This document shows positions 23,684-35,830 of a stretch of DNA of 64,000 nucleotides, one piece after another (position 1 is the first letter of the stretch; every line of letters begins with the position of its first letter). The position numbers and the translations under genes are program-made. The notes beneath the pieces were generated by a model. It was not told the DNA's origin and searched no databases. It saw only the letters and a program-made list of their open reading frames with translations. The stretch is from NCBI RefSeq assembly GCF_902167145.1, contig NC_050098.1, forward strand, positions 76,734,207-76,798,206, read 5' to 3'. The stretch is from Zea mays. Taxonomy: Eukaryota; Streptophyta; Magnoliopsida; Poales; Poaceae.

Positions 23684-23692
23684 GCAGGGCGC
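23684..23692 (-). promoter_or_regulatory. TATA box for the opposite-strand gene of R
   Basis: The minus strand reads TATAAAAGG between the polypurine tract/3' LTR and the gene start, 164 nt upstream of ATG 23520. A start about 30 nt downstream would give a leader of about 130 nt. Confidence 0.65.
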
Positions 23693-23883
23693 TGCTCTTC
23701 GGGAAACCCGCAATCCAATAGAGCGCGGCGCTTCGGGGAACCCGCAATCCAACAGTACGCGGTCAATCAACGGTCACATCAAAAACCCCCGCGGAACCAC
23801 TTCGAGCAAGGGCAGCGTCTCCGCCATCTAGCGACGTCTTCGGCACCAGGTGACTTTGTCGAACTGGTCCCTCGGAGGGCAGA

Positions 23884-24356
23884 TGTTGGAGCGAAGGCAG
23901 AAACGCCACCCTTCGCTCGAAGTCTCCGCTGCTTAGCCGCTGCTCTGACAGACAAAGCAGGCAGGGACACCCTTCACTTGATCGGCACCAGACGAAGACC
24001 GGCGACGAAGGCATCCCACAGTGCGGCCTCGTCCAGCTCAGAGGCCCACGTGCGTCCCGACCCATTGTAACGGGCCCTGCGTGGCCGCCGCGTGTTACGG
24101 GCCTAATTTGTAAAGGCATCCCTGTAATTACAGTCTGTAACCCTGCTTTATGGGAATATTCTGGGGATAACCTAGGTAGCTGAGGGCACATGCGTCCTTA
24201 ACACAAGGCGCTGGGCGTTCAGGTACCTATAAATACCCCCGCACAGTGCCCGTGAGAGGCCTGGTTAATAGAGCTATTTGCCATCTCACGCGTAACCCTA
24301 CTGTCCACACTGTCCACCCCTGTTGGCCTTCTTGCGACTGATAGCAAGTTCCAACA
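23884..24356 (+). repeat. 3' LTR of R
   Basis: 473 bp, TGTTGGAGCG...TTCCAACA. Differs from the 5' LTR by about 13 substitutions and two one-base insertions (by eye). Confidence 0.95.
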
Positions 24357-24361
24357 CCTCT
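24357..24361 (+). repeat. Target-site duplication of R, right copy
   Basis: CCTCT directly following the terminal AACA of the 3' LTR; pairs with 12812-12816. Confidence 0.95.
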
Positions 24362-27318
24362 CTGCTCGCCGGCCGCGAGTCCCTGTCTATGGCTCGCCGC
24401 GGTGCTCTCCCTAGCCATGGTCGGTCGAGTGCTCAGCAGCTCCTCAACTCCTTCCGTGCGCGCAGCCGTTTTCTTCAAGCGCCGTTCCGTGGAAGCCCCA
24501 GCTCGGCCTGCGCGCTCCGGCAACGCCGTTCTCCACTCGGCCTCCCTACACCACGCCATGACGACCGTCGGACCGGTCGTCCCCTGCGCGCCGATTTCTC
24601 TGTGCGCGCCTCTGTTCCTCGTCGTGGCGGTGTCATGGTGTGGCGACGTTGTGTGCATCGCAACAGTCGTCATCGCGACAGTCGTCCTGACCGCAAAGCA
24701 GTCCGCGCAATAAAGTTCGCTCGGTCGCGACCTCGCCTTGTTCCCTGCCGCACTCGCCTCCGTAGCCGCTGCCTAGCCTATGTCTTTGATGCCACACGGG
24801 TCCCTGTTGCCTAGTCCCAGTGCTCGTGCTTACCCTCGGCTCGCGTCGACGCTCGCTCGTCTGCTCATCGTCTCTGTGGTGCACCCGCTCTCGTCAATCG
24901 GGTTTCGCGCGTGCTCGTGTTTGCCGTCGAGCCATTGAACCCGTTTTTCCCTCCTCAACCTCGTCTTCGCCCTTCTGGTGGCCATCGTCAATATGGTGCT
25001 GGACTACGCTCATTTATCTGGTCACACTGGCTGTCGACCTTGTTGGTCCTTTTTTGTCAAACCAGCAAGCTCCGCCACCGTCACTCAACTGCTCGCCCCG
25101 CGTGTGCTCGTAAATTTTCTTGGTCGTGTCTGCTGAGCTGACCAACGCTCTAGCTCGCCGTTATCGCCAAGTCCCATGCAGCCATGCTATCTTTCGTCGT
25201 CATTCATTCCTATTTTTCCTGGCCATATGCCGCCTCGTCATGACGCGTGTCGTCGTCTTTAATCTCAATAGCTCTTCCGATACGCGCCTCGCCATGCTTC
25301 GCCTCCTCGTGATCAACCCCATCTGGGTCATGTGGGCGGAAGATCTCAACAACTGTCAGATGTCCGACGACAAGCTCGAGCCAGAATTTATCAACATTCT
25401 CACAAGTATTGAGTCAGGTTTGATGCTGGTAAGCTGAATTTATTTACTTAGTAACTTTAGTGCTTTGCCGGTAGGCGTTATAGGCATTTTATGCGAGGAA
25501 TTTTAGTTGTGGAATGAAGTAAGTGCTATGCATTCATGTGCATTATGCAAATCATTTAGGTACGTTTATTGACCACGTGATGCGGAGAACCAAAGCTGAG
25601 TCAACCCCAAGATGACGTAACGGGTGGACTAATTCGCAAGATGATGCTGGTGGATTAACCTAAAGATGGATAGTCGAAACAAGTATCAGAACAAAAGATG
25701 ATCGCCAAGTGGACGACGTCTAACAACACTAACCTAGTGTTATCCAGGCAAGCCCCAGTGCATGCAACCCCTTCCTTGTGTTTTTAAATAATTTTTACAC
25801 ACTTTAAGTCTAGCGAAATGTGCATTAGGTTTATAGGAGTTGCTTGGAAACCCTTTGATGCATTGCCTACCTTGATATCCATACCTTTATAGATACTTCT
25901 GATGAAGTATCAAAATATGATTCACAAAAATGCTTATCCCTGCTTAGATCTTGTGGATAGAGGTTGTCTTTTGCATTAAGGCCTAGCTCAGGGGTTATCC
26001 TAAGGAAAGATGGCTTCTACCTGCAAGAATATTTTTCATTGGGAGCGTGGAGGGATCTTACTGCAAAGTTCCCTATAATGCTCTTTTCATCCTAAGGAAC
26101 ACAAAAAATCCTAAGGATGAAAGTACGTAAATCGGGACTTGGGCTAGGAACAGGTGATGTTCTACCCAGGTTAATTAAGGATTGGATGCGTATGTAGGCC
26201 TGTTGATCAAGGACTATCTTAACTAGCCATATGCCCTGGATATGGGACAAGGTAAGCTTGAACCCGGCTATTCCATACATGAAAAGACAATCGCGCACTG
26301 GGAGTGGAGAGATGGCGAGAGTGGCACGTACCCTCCTGGCAATGGACCGCCTAAAAGGGGTGGTGTGCTCTCGGGTGGCGCGGACCTGTTCATGTAGTGG
26401 AGGATCTGTGGGAATGGTAGACATATGCAAGAGTTATGAGAAACATATGTCATGTGGTTAGAGATCCTCAGCTGAGTAAATCGATTCGGATCGCCGTTAT
26501 ATCCCCGGAGAGTGGAGACTTGATCTCCAACCTACAACCTAAGTCAGGATGTAAACATTATGAGTAAAAATGATGTTGTATTGATGAGATGGTGAAATTA
26601 GACTAGGTGCAACCAGAGTCTATTAATATTTAATTTGGCGTTAAAATATTGAAAGTAAGGACTCACTTTAGTAAGCTTTTTCTGCAAAAGTATCTAAGTT
26701 GATTCTTGCTAAGAGCCTCTCTTTGATTCCTAAATCCAGCATATCCTTGAGAGTTTTTTTCTTTAGTCGGGTAAGACTTGCGAAAGTACACTTCGTACTC
26801 AGGGCTTTGTCCCATGTTGTTTTAGGTGAAGAGCCTATGGAGCTTTGCTACTTTTGTGTAAAGGTGGTTCCCAAGCAGGAGGAAGAACCGAAAATAGAAG
26901 TGTGTTGCTGTGGATGGTGCTAAGTGTTGGTGGGCTCGGCCTTCTTATAAGTCTAAGTACCTCTTCTATACTTCTTATTGAGGATGATCACTTAAGCTAG
27001 CATATATTTCAAACTTATAAATAATTTATAACATTTCAAAGTTTAATTATTTGAATCACTTTTGTAACCACTCCGAAAAACATAATGTAAATTTGTTTTA
27101 ACTTGTAACTTTTGTAATAAAGAAATTCCGCTGCAAAAATGTTGGTGTGTGATTTGTGTTTACTTAATCTTGTGATCCTGGTTGTGAGTGGTTTATCCAA
27201 GGTCCTTAGGGCACTCGGACAGATCCTGTTAAGTTATCTGGTGCACATTCATAGCTGTCTGAGGTCTATGAGACAAGGACAGGTGCATGTGGGCCCAATA
27301 ACTTGGGAGGTTCTGCCA
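24357..27318 (+). repeat. 3' LTR of element C, second part
   Basis: Continues after R with the second CCTCT. A GC-rich zone to about 25130 matches the usual core of long chromovirus LTRs; the remainder is AT-rich. It ends GGGAGGTTCTGCCA at 27318, similar to the ends of the L and D LTRs. Together the two parts make an LTR of about 4.2 kb. Open frames in 24360-25440 are GC-driven and match no family I know. A short module flanked by splice-like sites sits at 25560-25747. Confidence 0.65.
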
Positions 27319-27320
27319 CT

Positions 27321-28153
27321 GCCTCCCTAAGCCAGCAGTGTCCAAACTAGAGGTAGGCTCCGGCTCCTCTCCTCCCTCGATGTCGACATCCTCGTTGGCC
27401 TCCATGTCCTGGATCTCCTGGTGGTGCATGTCCAAATGTTGGTTAGCCTCCGCAAGCTGCTGCTGAGTGTTGATTAGCTGATCCTCGAGAACCTCAATGG
27501 TGTTCTCCCTGGTTCCCACTAGTTCCTCAAGCTCCTAGATCTCGTTGGACATCTGCTCCACCTGTAGGTCCTTTTCCACCATCTCAGTGGACAGGTCTAC
27601 CACAAGTTCTTCTCTGTTATCCAAGGTAATCTTGGTAGCCTCCAACAATGCCATCAGGTGAGACATTGCCTCTCCTCACTTCACCTGCAGACGATACGAG
27701 CATCCATGCATCGCACCGTCAAGTGCGCAGTCTGCCCTGGGTAAAGGGCCCATATATCCTTGGCATGCTCCACTCGGTCCTTCCACATTGGGTCATCCTC
27801 CTTTTCAGCAGGGAATAAGCCAATGGGATGAGTAGACAGCTCCAAGGGGTGAAAACCACAGAAGGTGGTCAGCCCGTGGAGAGCAATCGCCTCGATAGTA
27901 TCCTCAGCCCGGTATCCGAAAGACTTCGAGTCCAACGAACGCCAACCTGGTTGTAGGGGATGAGGCTCTAGGGTCATCCTCACCCTACAGCGGGGCACTC
28001 GGTGTTTCTCGAACAGCCGACCGCATACTGGGGAGGCGTCGTATAACCGACTCCCTGAAGTACCTCCCATAAGATACGGGGGAAACCCTCTCGTGCATGT
28101 CCGTCCGTGTGGGACTGTGCGATCCCTCCGTCCGAGGATCCGTGAGAAGTCAT
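27321..28153 (-). pseudogene. Gag-like coiled-coil protein of element L, broken
   Basis: The start is probably ATG 28153 (MTSHGSSDGG). The first section carries PRILWEVLQG and, after a frameshift near 28030, PRCRVRMTLEPHP, then ALHGLTTFCGFHPLEL and LFPAEKEDDPMW. A stop occurs at 27681, after which the frame continues as a Leu/Glu/Gln-rich coiled coil (NTIEVLEDQL, QQQLAEANQHL) to the acidic stretch GGEEPEP, cut by the C insertion. I recognise this only as an uncharacterised protein type found in grass non-autonomous LTR elements; a role in particle formation is a guess. Confidence 0.55.
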
Positions 28154-28559
28154 CTGTGTACGGTTAAGCGTAAGTAAAAGAAAAAGAATTATAAAATAAA
28201 AAGGGATCAAAACTCAGCCTCTCTATGACTACGACAATGGCACTAGGTGTACTTAATCTGTCATTATCGTGTATTAAAGTTCTTACCAAATTATCAAGTA
28301 GTTTAAGTAAGGATGCATGCATGCTCGCCCTAAGCGACCTCATTTCAACTTAGAGGGATTAGGGAAAACCCCCATCCCTTATAGTAGCCGGTAGGGCTTA
28401 CTCAAATAGCCATCTAGCTACCCCTTCTATCATCCTAAGGCTTCACGTCCTAGGTCTATCCTTATCGTCGTGATGATCTATCCAACATTTGTTGCTACCA
28501 AGTTTTACTTTTGAAAAGGATGGTATTTACAGTTTATTGATTCCTCTGTGGTGGTACGA

Positions 28560-28571
28560 GCTCTGGTACCA
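28560..28571 (-). promoter_or_regulatory. Primer-binding site of L
   Basis: The minus strand reads TGGTACCAGAGC, two bases after the LTR end. It matches the common initiator-Met tRNA complement TGGTATCAGAGC at 11 of 12 bases. Confidence 0.7.
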
Positions 28572-28573
28572 GC

Positions 28574-31500
28574 TGTGGCAGAACCACCCAAATTATTCCG
28601 ACTTAAGTGCCTAAGTCCCGCCTTAGAGGCTAGACCACACTTAAATGGGAATAACACGTCAGTCCCTCGGATCTAGTCCGACAAGGCCACTAACAGGATC
28701 AAGTACCACGTACTCACTCGATGGTGAGGCACAGAGCAAATACAACAAAGCATAAAACCATACATAAAGATAGTATTAAATTTATTACATCATCATCAGA
28801 GTTTTAGCAAAGGTAGTAATCATTGTTCGGAATGCAGCGCAAATACACTAACGGTAAATGGAGGGATGGGGAAGCCTGTCCCATCACTCCTCATGCTCCT
28901 CCTCAGCCGAGGTAGGGTCCCACTCGACTGTCCAATCCGGTGGCAAGATGGACGGCCAAGTCACTCCAGCAACCATGTCCTCTAGAGAACCTGTAAAAAA
29001 TTATGCCACAAGCAAGGCTGAGTATACTAATACTCAGCTAGACTTACCCGGTGTGAGGAGTCTACTCCTCTACCTCTAGACATGCATCTGTTTGGCTGAG
29101 GAGTTTGGTTGCCAAAAGCACTAGCTGAGTCTAAAAAAATCAAGTTTAAGCTTTTTCAAGTTTTAGTGTGATTCTCTTAAGTCTAATTGTGTACTATCTA
29201 ATCATTCATGGTATCAAGCAAAATTAGCAATCAATATCTTTTGCCAAATCATCACAGTTCCACTTGTTACTCAATGCAGTACAATGGATCAAGTAGTCTC
29301 ATTAGCTGCGAGAAGCAGACAATTCGAATCGAGTTTTTATCCTTGCAAGGTAAACCTAAACACACGATGTGGCGAGGCACTCTGTCCCCACACACATCAA
29401 CCTTCCCCATCGATTCCCTGGCAATAGATCAGGGCTCACCGCCTTGGCGTACAATGCCTCACTGACCCCGACTGCCATCGTGCAGTGACCACACTTGTAC
29501 CCACCATAACCGGAATGGGAGACCACGTCCCAGGTCGCGTGAGGGGCAAAGTCTGCGGGCAGGTTCACTCAGGTACTAGGCTTACCGATTTACCATATTT
29601 CTCGGCATGTTTTAGTACGTTCAAACGCTTGACACAGGTATCCACACGTTAGTCCTTATTCCAATTTCACCTCGTAGACCATGCATCCCCATGGATCTGT
29701 GTCCACCGACTATCATCATTCTGATATAAAAATGGATACAACCAATTCCTAACCTTGCGCGAGTGCTAGAAAAATCACTCGACTTCTACCGAGATCCCTA
29801 ATTAGTAAAGCAGCTAGTCGACCTAGCATACTAGTATCCATCTCAAAAGGGTTCCTGAGTTCATGCAACTAAGGTTCCAAAGAACTCCTACACTTAAGTG
29901 CACAGTACAAGCCTACAAACATTAAGTGCAGTAAAATAGCATATAGAATAGGTTATGCATAAAACCGGGGCTTGCCTTCCAAAGCTGGAGCAGGCAGATC
30001 CTCGATGGTAGGCTCTGGTGCTGGATCTTGGGCTACCTCCTGTGCAAGTCCTTGCTCCGGCACGAGGATGTACTCTCCGTCAGCGAGGTTGCAATCTAGC
30101 AAATGCAATGAATAAGATATATGTATGCTATGATATGCAGAATTTAGTAACCATTATGCATAGGGAAGGAAAAACTAAGTTAGTTGATGACTTAGGGTTT
30201 TCCTTGTTATAAGAAGTTCTTAGTGGTTTATGCTTAGCAATTTAGGTTTAAGGTTTTGCTTAGAGGCAAGCATAGTGGATTAAGGCTTGGATTGTCTCTT
30301 GAAGGTTTTAATAAGTACTCAAGGGTTTTGTTGTTTTGGTTAGGGCAACATTAATTTCCACTACTAATTTCTCTTTTTATTGTCTTTTTATGCTCTTAAG
30401 GTGTGTTTAAACTACAATAGTGGTTTCAAATTTTATAAAAATTCTGTAAAAATTACAGTGGGTTAAGATTGGTCACTGTAGTCTATCCTATAAAATTTAG
30501 GTCAAAAATAAATAGAACCTTCTCTGGACAAAAATAACAAAAGTTGGGGCAGAGGGGTTACTTTGCAATACAACCCTTATCTAGGTGTGGGTTCTGTACT
30601 AAGGGTTATTTTTGCTAGCATGTATGGGTAATAACATGCTTCTGTGCCAAAAATCAGAGAGGGTCACCTAGTGGTTATTTAGTTATGATTTCCAAAGTTT
30701 AATGCTAAAAAGGCACTTATAGCTAGCTTACTAATTGAAAAATGTTTAACAACAAAACTTTCATTTTTCCTAGGTTCTTCTTAGCAAAAGAACAGTCATT
30801 CCTAAGGGAGGGATGTTTTCTCTTTAGGATTATTTTCTTATGACTTTTCAAAGTTTTCTCTGTTTTTCATGAATAATTGTGAGTGTAATTTCTTTCCACT
30901 CGACTATGGTTTAACAGATTTTTCTTGTGAACTACATGACTTAGGCATGCTAGTAAAAATATGGTTGCCCTCTGGTTTTCATTTTTAATCCCTTTTCTAA
31001 ATTTTCCTAAGTTTGAGCATAAACAAGCTTTAGTGAACAAACCCTTCTTAACCTTGTATACTGGGGTGTTTATTAATTTTAAACAGTGTAACTACTAGGT
31101 TAGTGTCTCCACTATTTTTCTTAACCCTGGTCTAACAATATTTCTATTTTTCCTTCTAATATTAAGTTTTGGGCAGTTTTCTTATTTAATTCAAAACTCT
31201 AGAAAATAATACAGGAACTATGGGGTTTATTATTTTTGTCTGATAGTTTATATTTCACAAAGTCTAGCAAAATTGGTTTAACAAATTTTGGATGATTATT
31301 CTTCAAGTTATGCATTTATTAAGTTCTTTGTAATATTTAAAGAAAAATAAATTCGAAATGGAAAAGAAATACAGGTTTGCGCTGAAGCCCCTGGATTTTC
31401 TCTCCCTTTTCTCTCACAAAACAGTCCTTGGTCTACTATTTGCATGAGTCACTGACATTGCACAAAACCCCCTGGACTTAGCCGAAATCTAACCCGCGCT

Positions 31501-32961
31501 CCCTGGCTGGCTTAAACAGTACCCACGGCAAAGATTATGGCGGGCGAGGCTTACCGACGGCAGTAGAGCTCCGGCGGGGTGGTCAGTGACGTTGGGGAGG
31601 TCACGGCGGTCACGTCGGTGTGCGGGTCGGCGTTAGAGGTGGTCAGAGCTGCCCTGGCCACGAGCACAGGCGGCGGGGTTCGTCGGCGGCTCCTGCTCCG
31701 GCCAAACCACGGCGGTAGGGTTCAATTAAAGTACACGAGGAGCTCCACGGGGTGATGTAGAGGCCATGTGTGCAACGAATTGAGAAAGGTGCAGAGGTTT
31801 ACCCGGTCCACGTGCTCCGGCGGGGTTCCGAACTCCAGCGAGCACGATTGCGCTATTCCGGTGGCGCGGGTCCTCGGTTCAAGCTCAGGCAAGCTTCACG
31901 GCCTCCAAGGGGAGCTATCCGAGGGCTTGGATCGAGCGGAGGAGGGCGGAAAAGGGGTTGGCCATGGTGGTTGCCCTCGGGTGGATCTGGCGGGTCGCGG
32001 GGAGGTCGCCGGAGCTGCGGGCGAGCTCGGGAGAGTTAGGCGCGGTACAGAGGAGGCAACGGGGATGATGGCCGGGCACTGGGGTGGGCTTTATAGCCGC
32101 GGTGCGGGCGTGTTCACGGGGCAGCCGCGGGCACGCGGGGTTTCGCGTGCGGGCGTGCTCTGAGCGCGCCCCCGAGTGTCAGCCCACGTCGAACACATGG
32201 GGGTTTACTTCTGCCAGGGTTCAACGGCCGATTTGATCGCCTTAGCGTGCAGATCTTGGTAAAACCCCCGTGTACGATCTCTTCCCTGCACCAAATCCTA
32301 TCTTTTTGATGTGAGTTCCAAGAAACGATACGGTTGGAGTAGAGAGATATGGGGGTGAGAAGTCGGCTCTGTCCGAGCTGTCCACACCGAGACAAAAGCC
32401 ATGCCAAGTCATGTCAAATGGCTTAGGGTTGGGTTCAAACTTTTCCAGGGTGTTCTAGGGGTCTTTGGGCGCCATTTTGTCAATTGGGCCATAAGGTTTT
32501 GAGGTTGGGATCAAAGTGAACATGTTTGATCTTTGAAAGAGGGTCGGTTTTGAACTTGAGAAAATCCTGATTTTTCTTTTATGCTCTTCTCTTTGGTGAC
32601 CTTTTTGGGGTTTTTCTGAAATCTTTTTGGGGTCACTCTCTTTCTAGTTTTTGTAGGGTATTAAGTGTACTACAACTTTTATAATTAGCCCAAGTCAAGC
32701 AATGTGATTTACATAGACTTTTTTTTGCCATAATCCCCTCTAGGGCTCCATTTGTCTATAAGGGATTTGGATTAGGGTTTGAGTCACTCTCTTTTCTTTA
32801 GTGCATGATAAGGCCAAGGCATGACTTCTAAGTTGGGTTACACCTACTTAGGATCTTGATTCCCAAGTTTGATGTCTTTTACTCAAATTAAATCACATGT
32901 GATGATGGGTTTACTAGTGTAGTCTTGAGTGAAAACCCTAAGTAACACCTGGGGTGTTACA
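28574..32961 (-). repeat. 5' LTR of L (4388 bp)
   Basis: On the minus strand it starts TGTAACACCCCAGGTGTTACTTAGGG at 32961 and ends GGTTCTGCCACA at 28574. AT-rich, with a GC-rich island at about 31500-32200. The last 1.4 kb is closely similar to the last 1.4 kb of D, but the earlier part is not obviously so. It interrupts T's 5' LTR; TTATG follows at 32962. No supported gene lies inside; the frames at 31768-32163 are products of the GC island. Confidence 0.8.
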
Positions 32962-34287
32962 TTATGTCCTGCAAACTTTATGATTCACTGTCCCGCATTA
33001 CCTTATCTAAACCTAAGGATTGACTAGTCTGTATGTACCTTATCCTTGTATACCTTTTGGGTTATCATGGTTAGCATTTTGCTATTGCCTTAACTTTAAT
33101 CAATGAACATGATGTGAACATTTATGATACGATATTGTTATCCTGATTATGTTGATGACCTTGTGATACTCTAGGGGGCTCAAGCCTTTTTCCTGAGTAC
33201 CGCTCCGTAAGGACCTGTTTGTGGAGTGACCACCCGGGATAACAGTGCAACCATGAGGGTGGAATGGGACGCCCTTAGCTGATTAATTAGATGAACCTGG
33301 GGGTGTAGTTGGCTTTGCCGGAGGGCCGTCAATGGGGGCCGGGGCGTAGTGCTCGCTCTGCTAAGGTTGGGGTGCAGAGGTTCATTCGATTTGGTTTTGT
33401 TAGTCACCCACCTTGGGGAAGAGTATTGCTTTTGTAGGACTGGCGAAACCTAACGAGCAGCTACACACCAGGGGACACTTTGTAAAGGCTACATACTGTA
33501 TTCCTGGCCATTCACCTTGGTAGTGAAGATCGGGTCTGTACAACCCAGGCTGGAAAGGGATCACGACTCATGCGTAAAGTGTGCAACCTCTGCAGAGTGT
33601 TAGAAACTGGTATATCAGCCAAGCTCACGGTTAAGAGCAGCCTTGTGATCCTCTTTGATTAGAAGAATTCTAGTTACTTTTATGATGATGGTTAACAATG
33701 ATGTTATAAGTGTGATCTCTAGTATTTCCTCTTTTGAGGGAGTACTTTTGGGTAATAACTGGGTTTATTACTAAAACTTGGCTCTACTAATAATAATAAA
33801 CACTTGACCAACTAAAAGCAACTGCTTAACTTCAACCCCACATACAGCTAGTTCACTTTAGCCAAACGGGACATTTGCTGAGTACGTTGATGTGTACTCA
33901 CCCTTGCTTTACACACCACCCCACCCCAGGTTGTCCTCATTGTACTCATTGCTCAGGAGGTGATGCTGGCAACATGGAGGACTTCGAGGAGTTCCAGGAT
34001 TACGACGAGTTTTAGTTTATCTTAGTGGCAAACCCCAGTCAGCTACCTGTGTAGGCTTATCATCTACGTTTCGTTTCACCGCACTTTGATATTTATGTTG
34101 AACATTATGGTTATGTAATAGACTCTGTGGAAGTCTTGGACATCTTGATGTAATTAAGTATCTTTCCACTATTTATTTCGAGCATTGTGTGATGATGTCC
34201 AATTATGTAATCGTTGTGTATGTGAGTTTCTGATCCTGGCATGTATGTGGTTCGCATTCGGTTTACCTTCTAAAACCGGGTGTGACA
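32962..34287 (+). repeat. 5' LTR of T, right-hand part
   Basis: Matches 42734-43466 of the 3' LTR with about 40 differences over about 735 bases by eye, then continues to CCGGGTGTGACA at 34287, just before the PBS. The left 2.3 kb of this LTR was separated by the L insertion. The estimated full LTR length is about 3.6 kb. Confidence 0.9.
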
Positions 34288-34291
34288 TAAG

Positions 34292-34303
34292 TGGTATCAA
34301 AGC
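34292..34303 (+). promoter_or_regulatory. Primer-binding site of T
   Basis: TGGTATCAAAGC, one mismatch from the initiator-Met tRNA complement, four bases after the LTR end. Confidence 0.85.
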
Positions 34304-34523
34304 CTTGCTGACTGTAGGACCGCTAACCTAGACTAGAATGGTCGCCCTAAGGACTATAGACGCCTACTCTTACCTTGACCTTAGAGTTCTTTCAAAAGTT
34401 GGTCATCTTGACCAACTCTATGTTATTTACTCATCTCAAAAAGTTTTGTCTCACTTTTCTTTATTTTTACTTTCTGATCTCATAGTTCTACTCTTACTCT
34501 TGTGCTTACGATGTCTTTTGTAG

Positions 34524-35477
34524 ATGGCCCGTATCAGGTGCACTGCACGTAAGTCTGTGATCCCCTTTTTGCCTTCTCGCCTGGCGGAGCATCCACTGCG
34601 TCGCACGGTGCCAAGTCAGTCCAGTCACCTGGAGAGACTCCATCGTCGCCTGCACGAGGAGCAGGAGCGCCGATGCTAGGAGCAGGAGCAGCAGGACTCC
34701 TCCCCCTCACCTCAGCAGGAGGTGGAGTATGAGAGGCCGCCTTCCCTTGCACCTCAGCCAGAGATGCCCCCTGCACCACCACAGGGCATCCCGGCTGCTG
34801 GAGGAGACCCTGACGGAGACGCCGAAGACGCTGGTGGCAGTTCGAGCCACGGCACGGAGCTCTCGGAGGAGCCAGAGCGGGAGGGATGGATCGCTAGACC
34901 CATCACTCGCGACGCTACTCGCGGGTGTCACTTCCACGATGCTCTCGACAACCTGCTACGTCGAGCCTTCAACCGACACACTCGACCGACACACTTGGTC
35001 CATCGAGTACCTTTGTGTAGTCTCCGGGGTGCAAAGGCCTTCTTAGAGCACTATTCTATTACTGAGATGGATACTACAGAGGCAGCCATGCAAGATGCAG
35101 CACGATGGGCACTTTCTTAGTATTGGTCGTTGTTCAGCGGGGTAGCTGATGGCCTTGACCTGAAGTACTACCATCGCCGTTCGACCGACAGTGCTGGAGG
35201 TGTGATTGTCTTGCCAATTGGTCAGAGCAATACCAAGCTGAACTGCATGGTCAACTTGGCTGCCGTGCTCAACAAAGAATTGGACCACACCCTTGACGAG
35301 TTGGGCAAGATTTGGGCGGAGGTTGCGGAATTGCGTGCTAAGTGCACAACACGCCACTATCTGGATGGTGGTTCTCCTGCCCCTGTCAGGATTCAGCACC
35401 CTTACCGTTCACCGCCCCGTGGTCGCTTCGACTATGGTACCCCAGACTGCAGGACCCGGATAGATTTGGATCCCTAG
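34524..35477 (+). pseudogene. Extra ORF upstream of gag in T
   Basis: A 318-codon frame with TAG at 34677 and 35118 but otherwise open to TAG 35475. It starts MARIRCTARKS, becomes Glu/Gln- and Pro-rich (residues 45-100), and has a more ordered second half with VHRVPLCSLRGAKAFLEHY and, after the second stop, KYYHRRSTDSAGGV, followed by a helical region LAAVLNKELDHTLDELGKIWAEVAELRAK. The ATG is directly preceded by TCTTTTGTAG, a good 3' splice site. I do not recognise a domain. Upstream ORFs of this kind occur in long-LTR chromoviruses, but their role is not known to me. Confidence 0.6.
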
Positions 35478-35830
35478 ATCGACAGAGTCGGAGTCTGTAA
35501 TAGTGCTTAGTTCAGTGTCTTAGTCTAGTCAGTTTTAGTTAGAGTCAGTTTGCTTATCTTATGTTGGATGCTTGTTATGATGGACATGTACTGAAGTTGG
35601 ATCTTTGTAATGATTGTTACCAAGGTGTGGGTATCCCCTGCAACTTGGTGTAGTTATTAATAAAGTCAGTTATTTAGTTGGGCAATCCATTTATTTTCAC
35701 TTTCCTCTTTATCTGAGAAGCTGTCAGCGAAGATGGTCATTTGTTCAGTGCTATGAGGATTTTCTATACATCTTTTCTTAAGCTAAAAGACTGCAGAGTC
35801 AGATTTGATATATGTGTGTGATTTCTATAG

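Larger units (their letters stand above)
12817..24356 (+). mobile_element. Element R: complete Tat-like Gypsy retrotransposon with opposite-strand gene
   Basis: Length 11,540 bp, bounded by two LTRs of 471 and 473 bp and by a perfect 5-bp target duplication CCTCT (12812-12816 and 24357-24361). Order: LTR, PBS, gag, protease, RT, RNase H, integrase (to 18974), a 79-bp tandem repeat block, a five-exon opposite-strand gene (23520 back to 19821), 3' LTR. There is no chromodomain. By eye the LTRs differ by about 13 substitutions and two single-base indels, indicating a fairly recent insertion. Its coding breaks are few, mainly one-base losses in A runs plus scattered stops. Confidence 0.95.
27319..28572 (-). 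mobile_element. Element L interior, part: non-autonomous element
   Basis: Lies on the minus strand between the L 5' LTR (28574-32961) and the point where C inserted (27318/27319). It holds a primer-binding site (28560-28571) and one gag-like gene with a coiled coil, and no pol domains in the visible part. The remainder and the 3' LTR should lie left of C, outside the window. CTGCC at 27319-27323 is the candidate C target duplication. Confidence 0.6.

Noticed and set aside
24227..24884. Minus-strand frames around the R/C boundary
   Set aside because: One crosses the R 3' LTR end into the C LTR; others are GC-driven. No homology recognised.
27229..27519. A single 96-codon minus-strand frame spanning 27318
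   Set aside because: It crosses the C/L junction; only the part above 27319 belongs to L's protein, the rest is LTR sequence read by chance.
27318..28574. A single small element with inverted terminal LTRs
   Set aside because: The PBS next to 28574 and the polypurine tract before 11604 assign the two LTRs to different elements of opposite orientation.
34292..34303. tRNA gene signal
   Set aside because: Only the 12-base complement of a tRNA 3' end (primer-binding site); no cloverleaf present.
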